A stretch of 64,000 nucleotides of DNA, taken from assembly GCA_016584305.1 (NCBI GenBank), contig JACEEZ010022621.1, positions 1-64,000 on the forward strand, written 5' to 3'. This document shows positions 54,166-64,000 of the stretch, in pieces. The notes beneath the pieces are model-generated. The model saw only the letters and a program-made list of their open reading frames with translations. It was not told the DNA's origin and did no database searches. This DNA is from Chionoecetes opilio. Taxonomy: Eukaryota > Arthropoda > Malacostraca > Decapoda > Majidae. The translations under genes and the position numbers were made by a program. Position 1 is the stretch's first letter. Each line of letters opens with the position of its first letter.

Positions 54166-54179
54166 TTGTATATATACAA
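54166..54179. repeat. 14-bp perfect palindrome in the A monomer
   Basis: The sequence 'ttgtatatatacaa' is its own reverse complement. It lies about 45 bp from the start of nearly every A monomer and is shown here for one clean copy. Its function is unknown. Confidence 0.9.
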
Positions 54180-54265
54180 TAACGCTAAAGTTTACAAGAA
54201 ACTATGAAAAACGCTTGCAATATACCGTTATATAGCAATAAATAGCCTCTTACTCTTCTATTTAA

Positions 54266-54287
54266 TAGCTTAATGTAATGTAAGCTA
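54266..54287. repeat. 7-bp inverted repeat in the A monomer
   Basis: The arms 'tagctta' and 'taagcta' are separated by the 8-base 'atgtaatg'. The structure recurs in most A copies. The matching place in B has the 8-bp palindrome 'taagctta', so the dyad is kept although the surrounding sequence has diverged. Confidence 0.88.
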
Positions 54288-55613
54288 CTTAGAGGTGCAA
54301 ATTATTCTAAAAAGAGGATTTTATACTTCAATTTGTAGGAAAACAGCTATATATCACTGATAACTAGCTAAAATCATTGAAAACACTACATTTTATGGGT
54401 TTATAGCAATATAATAAGTAAAACAAATTGTATATATACAATAACGCTACAGTTTAGAAGAAACTATGAAAAACGCTTGCATTATGCCGTTATATCACAA
54501 TAAATAACCTCTTACTCTTCTATTTAATAGCTTAATGCAATGTAAGCTACTTATAGGTGCAAATTATTCTAAAAAGAGGATTTTATACTTCAATTTGTAG
54601 GAAAACAGCTATATATCACCGATAAATAGCTAATATCATTGAAAACACTACATTATATGGGTTTATAACAATATGTTAAGTAAAACTACTTGTATATATA
54701 CAATACCGCTACAGTTTACAAGAAACTATGAAAAACGCTTGCAATATACCGTTATATCACAATAAATAACCTCTTACTCTTCTATTTATTAGCTTAATGT
54801 AATGTAAGATACTTATAGGTGCAAATTATTCTAAAAAAAGGATTGTATACTTCAATTTGTAGGAAAACAGCTATATATCACCGATAAATAGCTAATATCA
54901 TTGAAAACACTACATTTTATGGGTTTATAGCAATATGATAAGTAAAACTACTTGTATATATACAATAACGCTACAGTTTACAAGAAACTAGGAAAAACGC
55001 TTGCAATATACACAATATATCACAATAAATAACCTCTTACTCTTCTATTTAATAGCTTAACGTAATGTAAGCTACTTATAGGTGCAAATTATTCTAAAAA
55101 GAGGATTTTATACTTCAATTTGTAGGAAAACAGCTACATATCACTGATAACTAGCTAAAATCATTGAAAACACTACATTTTATGTGTTTATAGCAATATA
55201 ATAAGTAAAACTACTTGTATATATACAATAACGCTACAGTTTAGAAGAAACTATGAAAAACGCTTGCAATATACCGTTATATCACAATAAATAACCTCTT
55301 ACTCTTCTATTTAATAGCTTAATGTAATGTAAGCTACTTATAGGTGCAAATTATTCTAAAAAGAGGATTTTATACTTCAATTTGTAGGAAAACAGCTATA
55401 TATCACCGATAAATAGCTAATATCATTGAAAACACTACATTTTATGGGTTTATAGCAATATAATAAGTAAAACTACTTGTATATATACAATAACGCTACA
55501 GTTTAGAAGAAACTATGAAAAACGCTTGCAATATACCGTTATATCACAATAAATATCCTCTTACTCTTCTATTTAATAGCTTAATGTAATGTAAGCTACT
55601 TATAGGTGCAAAT

Positions 55614-55629
55614 TAATCTAAAAAGATTA
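55614..55629. repeat. Variant-specific hairpin in the A monomer
   Basis: The arms 'taatct' and 'agatta' flank 'aaaa'. The common A form reads 'tattctaaaaagagga' here and pairs only over three bases. The variant differs on both sides, which gives a perfect 6-bp stem. Another clean copy lies near 32337. Confidence 0.85.
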
Positions 55630-56579
55630 TTTTATACTTCAATTTGTAGGAAAACAGCTATATATCACCGATAGATAGCTAATATCATTGAAAACACTAC
55701 ATTATATGGGTTTATATCAATATGTTAAGTAAAACTACTTGTATATATACAATAACGCTACAGTTTACAAGAAACTATGAAAAACGCTTGCAATATACCG
55801 TTATATCACAATAAATAACCTCTTACTCTTCTATTTAATAGCTTAATGTAATGTAAGCTACTTATAGGTGCAAATTATTCTAAAAAGAGGATTTTATACT
55901 TCAATTTGTAGGAAAACAGCTATATATCACCGATAATAGCTAAAATCATTGAAAACACTACATTTTATGGGTTTATAGCAATATAATAAGTAAAACTACT
56001 TGTATATATACAATAACGCTACAGTTTATAAGAAACTATGAAAAACGCTTGCAATATACCGTTATATCACAATAAATAACCTCTTACTCTTCTATTTAAT
56101 AGCTTAATGTAATGTAAGCTACTTATAGGTGCAAATTATTCTAAAAAGAGGATTTTATACTTCAATTTGTAGGAAAACAGCTATATATCACCGATAAATA
56201 GCTATTATCATTGAAAACACTACATTTTATGGGTTTATAGCAATATGGTAAGTAAAACTGCTTGTATGTATACAATAACGCTACAGTTTATAAGAAACTA
56301 TGAAAAACGCTTGCAATATACCGTTATATCACAATAAATACCCTCTTACTCTTCTATTTATTAGCTTAATGTAATGTAAGCTACTTATACGTCCAAATTA
56401 TTCTAAAAAAAGGATTGTATACTTCAATTTGTAGGAAAACAACTATATATCACCGATAACTAGCTAAAATCATTGAAAAGAACACATTTTGAGGGTATAA
56501 AGCATTATCATAAGGTAAATTCCTTCTATTAATGATATAACACTACAATTAAGAAGAAACTATGAAAAACACGTATAAT

Positions 56580-56591
56580 ATACAATTGTAT
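56580..56591. repeat. 12-bp palindrome in the B unit
   Basis: The sequence 'atacaattgtat' is a perfect palindrome in the A-like 5' part of B. The corresponding A site, 'atataccgttatat', is an interrupted dyad with 5-bp arms. Confidence 0.88.
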
Positions 56592-56862
56592 CACAATATA
56601 GTCTCAAACTCCTATTATAAGCTTACAGTAGATTAAAATAGCAATTTCTAATGAAAACAACTATAATTCCACATTTTGAATTTCTCTATCAAAAAAAGAG
56701 CTGAATAATGTCAATTTTCGACATTTTTTAGCCCTTCAAAAATACATTAAAACACTTGAAAAAATGTTGTTTCTAAGATTAAAATTGATATATAATTTTC
56801 ATGAAAAATACACATTTTAAGCTCATAATATTGTAAAATATAGTTGTGTAAAAGTGCTGAAT

Positions 56863-56881
56863 AATGTCAAATTTCGACATT
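56863..56881. repeat. 6-bp inverted repeat in the C repeat
   Basis: The arms 'aatgtc' and 'gacatt' flank 'aaatttc'. The dyad occurs in most C copies. It is lost in the third C copy of Bb, which reads 'aatgta', and in the first C copy of one Ba sub-variant, which reads 'aaagtt'. Confidence 0.88.
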
Positions 56882-56959
56882 TTTTAGGCTTTCAAAAATA
56901 CATTAAAATACTTGGAACAACGTTGTTTTTAAGATTAAAATTGATACCTAAATTTCACG

Positions 56960-56975
56960 AAAAATACATATTTTT
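56960..56975. repeat. 7-bp inverted repeat in the C repeat
   Basis: The arms 'aaaaata' and 'tattttt' are separated by 'ca'. The site is conserved in most C copies, near the 3' end of the unit. Confidence 0.87.
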
Positions 56976-57259
56976 AGCTCATAACATTGTAAAATATAGT
57001 TGTGTAAAAGTGCTGAATAATGTCTAATTTCGACATTTTTTAGCCCTTCAAAAATACATTAAAATACTTGAAAAAACATTGTTTTTAAGATTAAAATTGA
57101 TATCTAATTTTCATGAAAAATACATATTTTTAGCTATTAATTTTGTAAAATATAGTTGTAGCAATTATAAAAAGCTATTTAGCTACTGATATAAAGAAAT
57201 ATACTTCAATTTGTAGAAAAAAACAACTCTTCAATGATAACTAGCTAAAATCATTGAAA

Positions 57260-57784
57260 ACACTACATTTTATGGGTTTATAGCATTATGATAAGTAAAA
57301 CTACTTGTATATATACAATAACGCTACAGTTTACAGGAAACTATGAAAAACGCTTGCAATATACCGTTATATCACAATAAATAACCTCTTACTCTTCTAT
57401 TTAATAGCTTAATGTAATGTAATCAACTTATAGGTGCAAATTATTCTAAAAAGACGATTTATACTTCAATTTGTAGGAAAACAGCTATATATCACGATAA
57501 TAGCTAATATCATTGAAAACACTACATTTTATGGTTTATAGCAATATAATAAGTAAAACTACTTAGTGATATACAATAACGCTACATTTTAGAAGAAACT
57601 ATGAAAAACGCTTGCAATATACCGTTATATTTCACAATAAAGAACCTCTTACTCTTCTATTTTATTAGCTTAATGTAATGTAAGCTACTTATAGGTGCAA
57701 ATTATTTAAAAAAAAGGATTGTAATACTCAATTTGTAGGAAAACTGCTTATATCACCGAATACTAGCTAAAATAAATGAAAAGA
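57260..57784. repeat. Two A monomers between Ba and Bc
   Basis: The first copy begins as a post-Ba monomer ('tttacagg') but lacks 'ttaaagtaatg' and instead has 'gtaatcaac', the mark of the second monomer elsewhere. The second copy is a pre-Bb form in its middle ('aaagaacc') and pre-Bc in its end ('tatttaaaaaaaagg', 'aaactgc', 'cgaatactagc'). Both look like recombinants. Confidence 0.88.
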
Positions 57785-58403
57785 ACACATTTTGAGGGTA
57801 TAAAGCATTATCATAAGGTATTCTTTCTATTAATGATATAACACTACACTTAACAAGAACTATCAAAAAAAACGTGGGAAGATCAATTGTATCACAATAT
57901 AGAGTCCTTAAAACTCCTTTATAGCTTACGGTAGTTTAAAATAGGCAATTTCGAACGAAAGCAACTATAATACCACATTTTGAATTTCTGTAATCAAAAA
58001 AGGGCTGAATAATGTCAATTTTTCGACCTTTTTTTAGCCTTCAAAATAACATTAAAACACTTGGAACACGTTGTTCTAAGATTAATAGATACATAATTTT
58101 CATGAAAAATACATATTTTAAGCTCAATAATATTTGTAAAATATAGTTTGTGTAAAAGTGCTGCATAATGTCAAATTTAGACCATTTTTTAGGCTTTCAA
58201 AAATACATTTAAAATCTTGGAAAAACGTTGTTTTTAAGATTTAAATTTGATAATCTAAATTTCAGAAAAATAATATTTTTAGCTATTAATATTGTAAATA
58301 TAGTTGTGGCAATATAAAAGCTATTAGCTACAGATATAGAATATACTTTCAATTAGTAGAAAAAAATTACTTTTCACTGATAACTAGCTGAAATCATTTG
58401 AAA
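57785..58403. repeat. B unit 26, short form (Bc)
   Basis: The unit is 619 bp with C copies near 58003 and 58157. It has the Bc markers 'aactatcaaaaaa', 'gaaagcaactataatacc', 'gtgctgcataatg' and 'aaaaattacttttcact'. Indels are moderate. Confidence 0.9.
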
Positions 58404-60628
58404 ACACTACTTTTATGGTTTATAGCAATATGATAATAAACCAACTCTTTGTATATATACAATAACGCTACAGTTTACAAGGAAACTATGAAAAACGCCT
58501 TGCAATATACCGTTATATAGGCAATAAATAGCCTCTACTCTCTATTTAATAGCTTAATGTAATGTAACTACTTATAGGGGGCAATTATTCTAACAAAGAT
58601 TTTATACTTCATTTGTAGGAAACAGTTATATATCCACCGATAGATAGCTAATTACATTGAAACACTACATTATATGGTTTAATCCGCAATAGGTTAATAA
58701 AACTACTTGTTTTTACAATAACGCTACAGTTTACAAAAATAGAAAAATGCTTGCAATATACCGTTATATCACATAAATAACCTCTTACCTTCTATTAATA
58801 GCTTAATGTATGTAGCTACTTATAGGTGCAAATTATTCTAAAAAGAGGATTTTATACTTCAATTTGTAGGAAAACAGCTATATATCACTGGGGGATAACT
58901 AGCTAAAATATTGAAAACACTACATTTTATGGGTTTATAGCAATATAATAAGTAAAACTACTGTGTATAATACAATGACGCTACAGTTTACAAAAAACTA
59001 TGAACAAACGCTTCATATACCGTTAATTCACAAAAATAACCTCTTTCTCTTCTATTTAATAGCTTAATGGTAATGTAAAGCTAATTATAGGTGCAAATTA
59101 TTCTAAAAAAGATTTTATACTTCAATTTGTAGGAAAACAGCTATATATCACCGATAAATTTAGCTAATATCATTGAAAACACTACATTTTATGGTTTTAA
59201 ACAATATGTTAAGTAAACTACTTGTATATATACATCCGCTCAGTTTATAAGAAACTATGAAAAACGCTTGCATATACCGTTTATATCAACAATAAATAAC
59301 CTCTTTACTCTTCTATTTATTACTAATGTATGTAATAATACTTATAGGTGCAAATATTCTAAAAAAAAGGTGTATACTTCAATTTGTAGGAAACCCCATA
59401 AAAAACTCTATATATCACCGGGGGGATAAATACTAATATCATTGAAAACACTACATTTTTTATGGGTTATAGCAATATTGAAAGTAAAACTACTGTATAT
59501 ATACAATAACGCGACATTTTACAGAAACAGGAAAAACGCTTGCAATATACACAATATATCACAATAATATCCTCTTACTCTTCTACTTAATAGCTTTAAC
59601 GTAATGAACTACTTATAGGTGCAAATTATTCTAAAAGAGATTTTAGCTTCAATCTGTAGGAAAACAGCTACATTCACTGATAACTAGCTAAATCATTGAA
59701 AACACTACATTTTATGTGTTTATAGCAATATAATAAGGAAAACTACTTGTATATATACAATAACGCTACAGTTAGGAAGAAAACTATGAAAAACGCTTGC
59801 AATATACCGTTATATCACAATAATAACCTCTTACTCTTCTTTTAATAGCTTAATGTAATGTAAGCTACTTTAGGTGGCAATTATTCTAAAAAGAGGATTT
59901 TATCCTTCATTTGTAGGAAAACCGCTATATTATCAGCCGATAAAATAGCTAATATCATTGAAACATTACATTTTATGGGTTTTATAGCAATATAATAAGT
60001 AAAACTACTTGTATTATACATAACGCTTACGTTTAGAAAAAACTATGAAAAAACTCTTGCATATACCGTTATAATCACAATAAATATCCTCTTACTCTTC
60101 TATTTAATAGTTTAATGTATGTAAGCTGACTTATAGGTGTCAAATTCATCTAAAAAGATTATTTTATACTTCATTTGGAGGAAAACAGCTATAATATCAC
60201 CGATAGATGCTACTTATCTCTTTCTATTTATAGCTTAATGTAATGTACTTACTTATAGGTGTCAAATTATTCTAAAAAGAGGATTTTATCCTTCAATTTG
60301 TAGGCAATAACAGCTATATAATCACCGATAATAGCTAATATCATTGAAAACACTACATTTTTTTATGGGTTTATAGCAATATGGTAAGTAAAACTGCTTT
60401 GTATATATACAATAACGCACAGTTTATAAGGAAAACCTATGAAAAAAGGCTTGCAATATACCGTTATAATCACAATATACCCCTCTTACTCTTTCTATTT
60501 ATTAGCTGTTAATGTAATGTAAGCTACTTATACGTTCGCAAATTAATTCTAAAAAAAGGATTGTATACTTCCAATTTGTAGGAAAACAACTATATAATCA
60601 CCATAACTAGCTAAAATCCTTGAAAAGA
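58404..60628. repeat. About eight A monomers plus a truncated one
   Basis: The 2225 bp equal 8.5 monomers. The half unit is explained by a copy that loses about 137 bp near 60209. Positional markers 'atacacaatatatcac' (59548) and 'atgtgtttatagc' (59714) match the other post-Bc arrays. The last copy is the pre-Ba form ('taccc', 'tacgttcg'). Confidence 0.86.
60205..60225. repeat. Deletion junction inside an A monomer
   Basis: The sequence passes from the monomer end ('cgatagatgc') straight to the middle of the next copy ('tctttctatttatagc'). Adjacent unit starts at 59963 and 60350 are 387 bp apart instead of 524. Confidence 0.8.
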
Positions 60629-61244
60629 ACACATTTTGAAGGGTATAAAGCATTAATCATAAGGTAATTTCTTCTATTATGATATAACACTACAATTAAG
60701 AGAAACTATGAAAAACACGTATAAATACAATTGTATCACAAATAGGATCTCAAACTCCTTTATAAGCTTAACAGTAGTTTTAAAATAGCCATTTCTAATG
60801 AAAACAACTAAATTCCACTTTTGAATTCTCTATCAAAAAAATGGCTGAATAATGTCAATTTTCGACATTTTTTAGCCCTTCAAAATACATTAAAACACTT
60901 GAAAAAACGTTTGTTCTAAATTAAATTGATACATAATTTTCATGAAAAATACACATTTTTAACCATAATATGTAAAATATAGTTGTGTAAAGTGCTGCAT
61001 ATGTCAAAATTTCGACATTTTTTAGGCTTTCAAAATACATTTAAATACTTGTGAAAAAACCTTGTTTTTAAGATTAAAATTGATATCTAAATTTCCATGA
61101 AAAAATACATATTTTTAGCTATTAAATTTTGTAAAAGTATAGTTGTAGCAAATATAAAAAGCTATTTAGCTACAGATATAAAGAAATATACTTCAATTAG
61201 TAGAAAAAAATTACTTTTCACTGATAACTGCTGAAATCATGAAA
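60629..61244. repeat. B unit 27, hybrid: Ba 5' half and Bc 3' half
   Basis: The start has Ba markers ('agagaaactatgaaaaacacg', 'ctaatgaaaac', 'tttgaattctcta', 'aatacacatttt'). It then changes to a Bc second C copy ('gtgctgcatatg' near 60992, 'gatatctaaatttcc') and the Bc tail ('aaaaattacttttcac', 'gctgaaatc'). It has two C copies. The upstream A is of pre-Ba type and the downstream A is post-Bc. Confidence 0.87.
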
Positions 61245-63065
61245 ACCTACATTTTAATGGGTTTATAGCAATATGATATGTAAAACTATTTTATATATGC
61301 AATAACGCTACAGTTTTACAAGAACTATTAAAACGCTTGCAATATACCGTTATATAGCAATAATAGCCTCTTACTCTTCTTTAATAGCTTAATGTAATGT
61401 AAGTACTTATAGGTGCAAATTATTCTACAAAGAGAGTTTCTACTTCAATTGGTAGGAAAACAGCTAATATCACTGAAACTATCTAAAATCATTGGAAAAC
61501 ACTACATTTTATGATGTTTTTAGGCAATATACTAAGTAAACTACTTGTCTATATACAATAACGCTACAGTTTAGAAGAAACTATGAAAAACGCTTGCATT
61601 ATACCGTTATCTCACAATAAATAACCTCTTCCTCTATTTAATAGCTTAATGTAATGTAAGCTACTTATAGGGTGCAAATTATTTCTAAAGAGATTTTATA
61701 CTTCAATTTGATAGGAAACAGTTATAATATACCCGTAGATCGCTAATATCATTGAAAACACTACATTATATGGGTTTATAGCAATATGTTAAGTAAAACT
61801 ACTTGTATATTACAATCACGCTACAGTTTACAAGAATTATGAAAAATGCTTGCAATATAGCCGTTATATCACAATAAATAACCTCTTACTCGTCATTTAA
61901 TAGCTTATGTAATGTAAGCTTACTTATAGGTGGCAAAGTAATTCTAAAAAGAGGATTTTATACTTCAATTTTGTAGGAAAACCGCTATATATCACTGATA
62001 ACTAGCTAAAATCATTGAAAACACTACATTTTATGGTTTATAGCAATAAAAATAAGGTAAAACTACTTGTTATATACATGACGCTACAGTTTTATTTACA
62101 AGAAACTATGAAAACGCTTGCAATATCCGTTATATCACATAAATAACCCTCTTACTCTTCTATTTAATAGCTTATGTAATTGTAACTACTATAGGTGCAA
62201 ATTATTCTAACAAGAGGGATTTTATACTTCAATTTGTAGAAAACAGCTCATATATCACGATAAATAGCTAATATCATGAAAACACTACATTTTATGGTTT
62301 ATAACAATATGTTCAAGTAAAACTACTTGTATATATACAATAGGCCGCTACAGTTTAACAAGAACTATGAAAACGCTTGCAATATACCGTTATATCACAA
62401 TAAATAACCGCTTACTCTTCTATTTTATTAGCTTAATGTAATGTAATATACTTATAGGTGGCAAATTATTCTAAAAAAAGGATTGTATACTTCAATTTGT
62501 ATGAAAACAGCTATATATCACTGATAACTAGCTAAAAACATTGAGAACACTACATTTTTTTGGGTTTATAGCAATAAATAAGTAAAACTACTTGTATATA
62601 TACAATAACGCTACAGTTTACAAGAAACTATGAAAAAAAAGCTTGCAATTCCGTTATATCACAATAAATATCCTCTTACTCTTCTATTTAATAGCTTAAT
62701 GTAATGTAAGCTACTTATAGGTGCAAATTAATCTAAAAAGATTATTTTATACTTCAAATTTTTAGGAAAACGCTATATATCACCGATAGATAGCTAATAT
62801 CATTGAAAACACTACATTATATGGGTTTATATCAATATGTTAAAAAAAACTACTTGTTATATACAATAACGCTACAGTTTACAAGAAACTATGAAAAACC
62901 CTTGCAATATACCGTTATATCACAATAAATAACCTATTGCCTTCTATTTATTAGCTTAATGTAATGTAAGCTACTTATAGGTGCAAATTATTTTAAAAAA
63001 GAATTATACTTTATTTGTGGAAAACTGCTATATATCACCGAATAACTGCTAAATCATTGAAAAGA
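61245..63065. repeat. Seven A monomers
   Basis: The 1821 bp equal 6.95 monomers, with moderate indels. The 'aattaatct' hairpin form lies near 62727. The last copy is the pre-Bc variant ('cctattgccttc', 'attttaaaaaagaatta', 'aaaactgc', 'cgaataactgc'). Confidence 0.88.
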
Positions 63066-63676
63066 ACACAATTTGAGGGTTAAAGCATATCATCCTGTAA
63101 ATTCCTTCTATTACATGATTATAACACTACAATTACAAAAACTATCAAAAACGTTTAATATACAATTGTTCACCATATATTTCTCAAACCTCCTATTATA
63201 AGCTTACGTATTTTAATATCAATTTTCTAACGAAAGCAACTATAATACCACATTTTGAATTTCTGTAATCACAACAGGGCTGAAATAATGCCAATTATCG
63301 TCCCTTTTTTTTAGCCCTCAAAATATATTAAAACACGTGAAAAAACATTGTTTCTAAGTAAAATTGATACATAATTTCATAAAATACTATTTAAGCTCAT
63401 AACATTGTAAAATATAGTTGTTTCAAAGTGCTGATATGTCTAATATCGACATTTTTAGCCTTTCAAAAATCCATTAAATACGTTGAGAAAAAACCTTGTT
63501 TTTAAGATTAAAATTGATATCTAGTTTTTCTGAAAAATACATATTTTTAGCTATTAATTTTGTAAATATAGTTGTAGCATTTAAAAAGCTATTTAGCTAC
63601 TGATTAAAAGAAATATATACTTCATTTTTGTTGAAAAAAACAACTGCTTCAATGATAACTAGCTAAAATCATTGAA
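63066..63676. repeat. B unit 28, hybrid: Bc 5' half and Ba 3' half
   Basis: The start has Bc markers ('aactatcaaaaacg', 'gaaagcaactataatacc', 'tttctgtaatc'). The second C copy is the third-copy form of Ba ('gctcataacattg', then 'gtctaatatcgac' near 63437), and the tail is Ba ('caactgcttcaatgat'). It has two C copies in 611 bp. Confidence 0.86.
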
Positions 63677-64000
63677 ACACTGAAACATTTTCTTGGGTTT
63701 ATAAGCATTATGATAAGTAAAAACTACTTGTATATAAAATATTAAACAAAAAAAAATTAAACGCTACAGTTTACAGGGAAACTATAAAACGCTTGCAATA
63801 TCCGTTATATCACAATACATACCTCTTACTCTTCTATTTAATTAGCTTAATGTATGTAATCAATTTAATCGGTGCCAATATTCTAAAAAACGATTTTATA
63901 CTTCAATTTGTAGGAAAACAGCTATATATCCACGATCAATAGCTATATCATTGAAAACACTACATTTATGGGTTTATGCATATAATAGTAACTACTTGTT
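63677..64000. repeat. One A monomer and the start of another
   Basis: The first copy has the post-Ba marker 'agcattatgataag' and an A-rich insertion near 63737. The next unit starts at 63957 and runs off the window. Confidence 0.85.

Larger units (their letters stand above)
54121..56481. repeat. Nine A monomers, clean reference array
   Basis: The 2361 bp equal 9.0 monomers, with successive unit starts at 54121, 54383, 54645, 54907, 55170 and 55432. The positional variants run in order: 'aacgctaaag' (54182), 'aataccgctac', 'atacacaatatatcac' (55011), 'atgtgtttatagc', the 'aattaatct' hairpin form (55611), and finally the pre-Ba variant. This is the best stretch for deriving the A consensus. 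Confidence 0.96.
56698..57165. repeat. C repeat, three 156-bp tandem copies (reference)
   Basis: Copies start at 56698 ('gagctgaataatg'), 56854 and 57010 (both 'gtgctgaataatg'). Each holds 'cgacattttttag', 'aaaatacattaaaa', 'aagattaaaattgata' and 'attgtaaaatatagtt'. The last copy merges into the A-like tail at 'agctattaattttgt'. C has no obvious similarity to A outside short AT-rich words. Confidence 0.93.
56482..57259. repeat. B unit 25, long form (Ba), clean reference copy
   Basis: The unit is 778 bp. C copies begin at 56698, 56854 and 57010, exactly 156 bp apart. The 5' 216 bp align with the first part of A ('gaaactatgaaaaac', 'tatcacaata', 'cttacagtag'), and the last 95 bp with the end of A ('atacttcaatttgtag', 'gataactagctaaaatc'). 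B is therefore an A monomer with a C trimer placed inside it. Confidence 0.95.
1..64000. repeat. Satellite DNA array (A/B/C tandem repeat family)
   Basis: The whole window is tandem satellite. Landmark strings of the 262-bp A monomer, such as 'ttgtaggaaaacag' and 'acgcttgcaatatacc', return every 262 bases in the clean parts. For example, unit starts fall at 54121, 54383, 54645 and 54907. Longer B units interrupt the A runs. All copies read in the same direction. No gene, RNA gene, transposon end, telomere motif or microsatellite was recognised. Open frames of 60 to 120 codons recur in equivalent repeat positions and do not survive single-base differences between copies, so none is called as a gene. 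The array is probably heterochromatic satellite of a eukaryote; that placement is inference. Confidence 0.96.

Noticed and set aside
54121..56481. CENP-B box in the A monomer or C repeat
   Set aside because: I looked for the core TTCG....A..CGGG pattern. C has 'ttcgacatt' but nothing resembling the CGGG half, so a box cannot be supported.

Overview
The window is one uninterrupted AT-rich satellite DNA array with no supportable protein-coding, rRNA or tRNA gene. The consensus of the main monomer, built by eye from the clean copies, is about 26% G+C. The longest open frames are about 120 codons. They are low-complexity, recur once per repeat copy, and shift with single-base indels, so they are by-products of the repeat. 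Continuous tandem repeats over at least 64 kb, higher-order organisation and N-filled scaffold gaps point to eukaryotic heterochromatin (centromeric, pericentromeric, subtelomeric or sex-chromosome satellite). The species cannot be named from the sequence, and I do not recognise the family as a named satellite.

The array has two interlocking units, all copies head to tail in one orientation. Unit A is a 262-bp monomer, present in about 165 copies. Unit B is about 778 bp or about 620 bp, present in 28 copies. B is a diverged A monomer split by a tandem insert of three (long form) or two (short form) copies of a third unit, C, of 156 bp. B falls into three subfamilies: Ba and Bb (three C copies each) and Bc (two C copies). 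Each subfamily has its own private upstream A variant. B copies are separated by 1 to about 18 A monomers. Unit coordinates below run from the 'acac' that opens each A, or its counterpart in B.

Layout: B copies start near 45, 1920, 5671, 9942, 10990, 12044, 14809, 17430, 18456, 19511, 22222, 24017, 27393, 28694, 30778, 34560, 38067, 43503, 45071, 46114, 48534, 50114, 52214, about 53499 (inside a gap), 56482, 57785, 60629 and 63066. A super-repeat of the form Ba-A-Bb-A-Bc-8A-Bb-nA spans 9942-17429 and is repeated at 17430-24016, three A monomers shorter. Several B copies are recombinants between subfamilies. Two of them, at 60629 and 63066, look like the two opposite products of unequal exchange inside the C repeats.

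Sequence quality is patchy. Near-identical copies lie at about 2790-5330, 31750-32560, 37670-39200, 42800-46110, 46440-50690, 51690-52865 and 53674-57440. They alternate with stretches full of scattered indels or homopolymer-like substitutions. N gaps lie at 41784-41909 and 52866-53673. This looks like uneven polishing of a long-read assembly, so fine differences in the noisy parts should not be read as biology. I found no gene-based or mobile 'system' here. The points of interest are the nested repeat architecture, the recombinant units and the conserved dyad symmetries.
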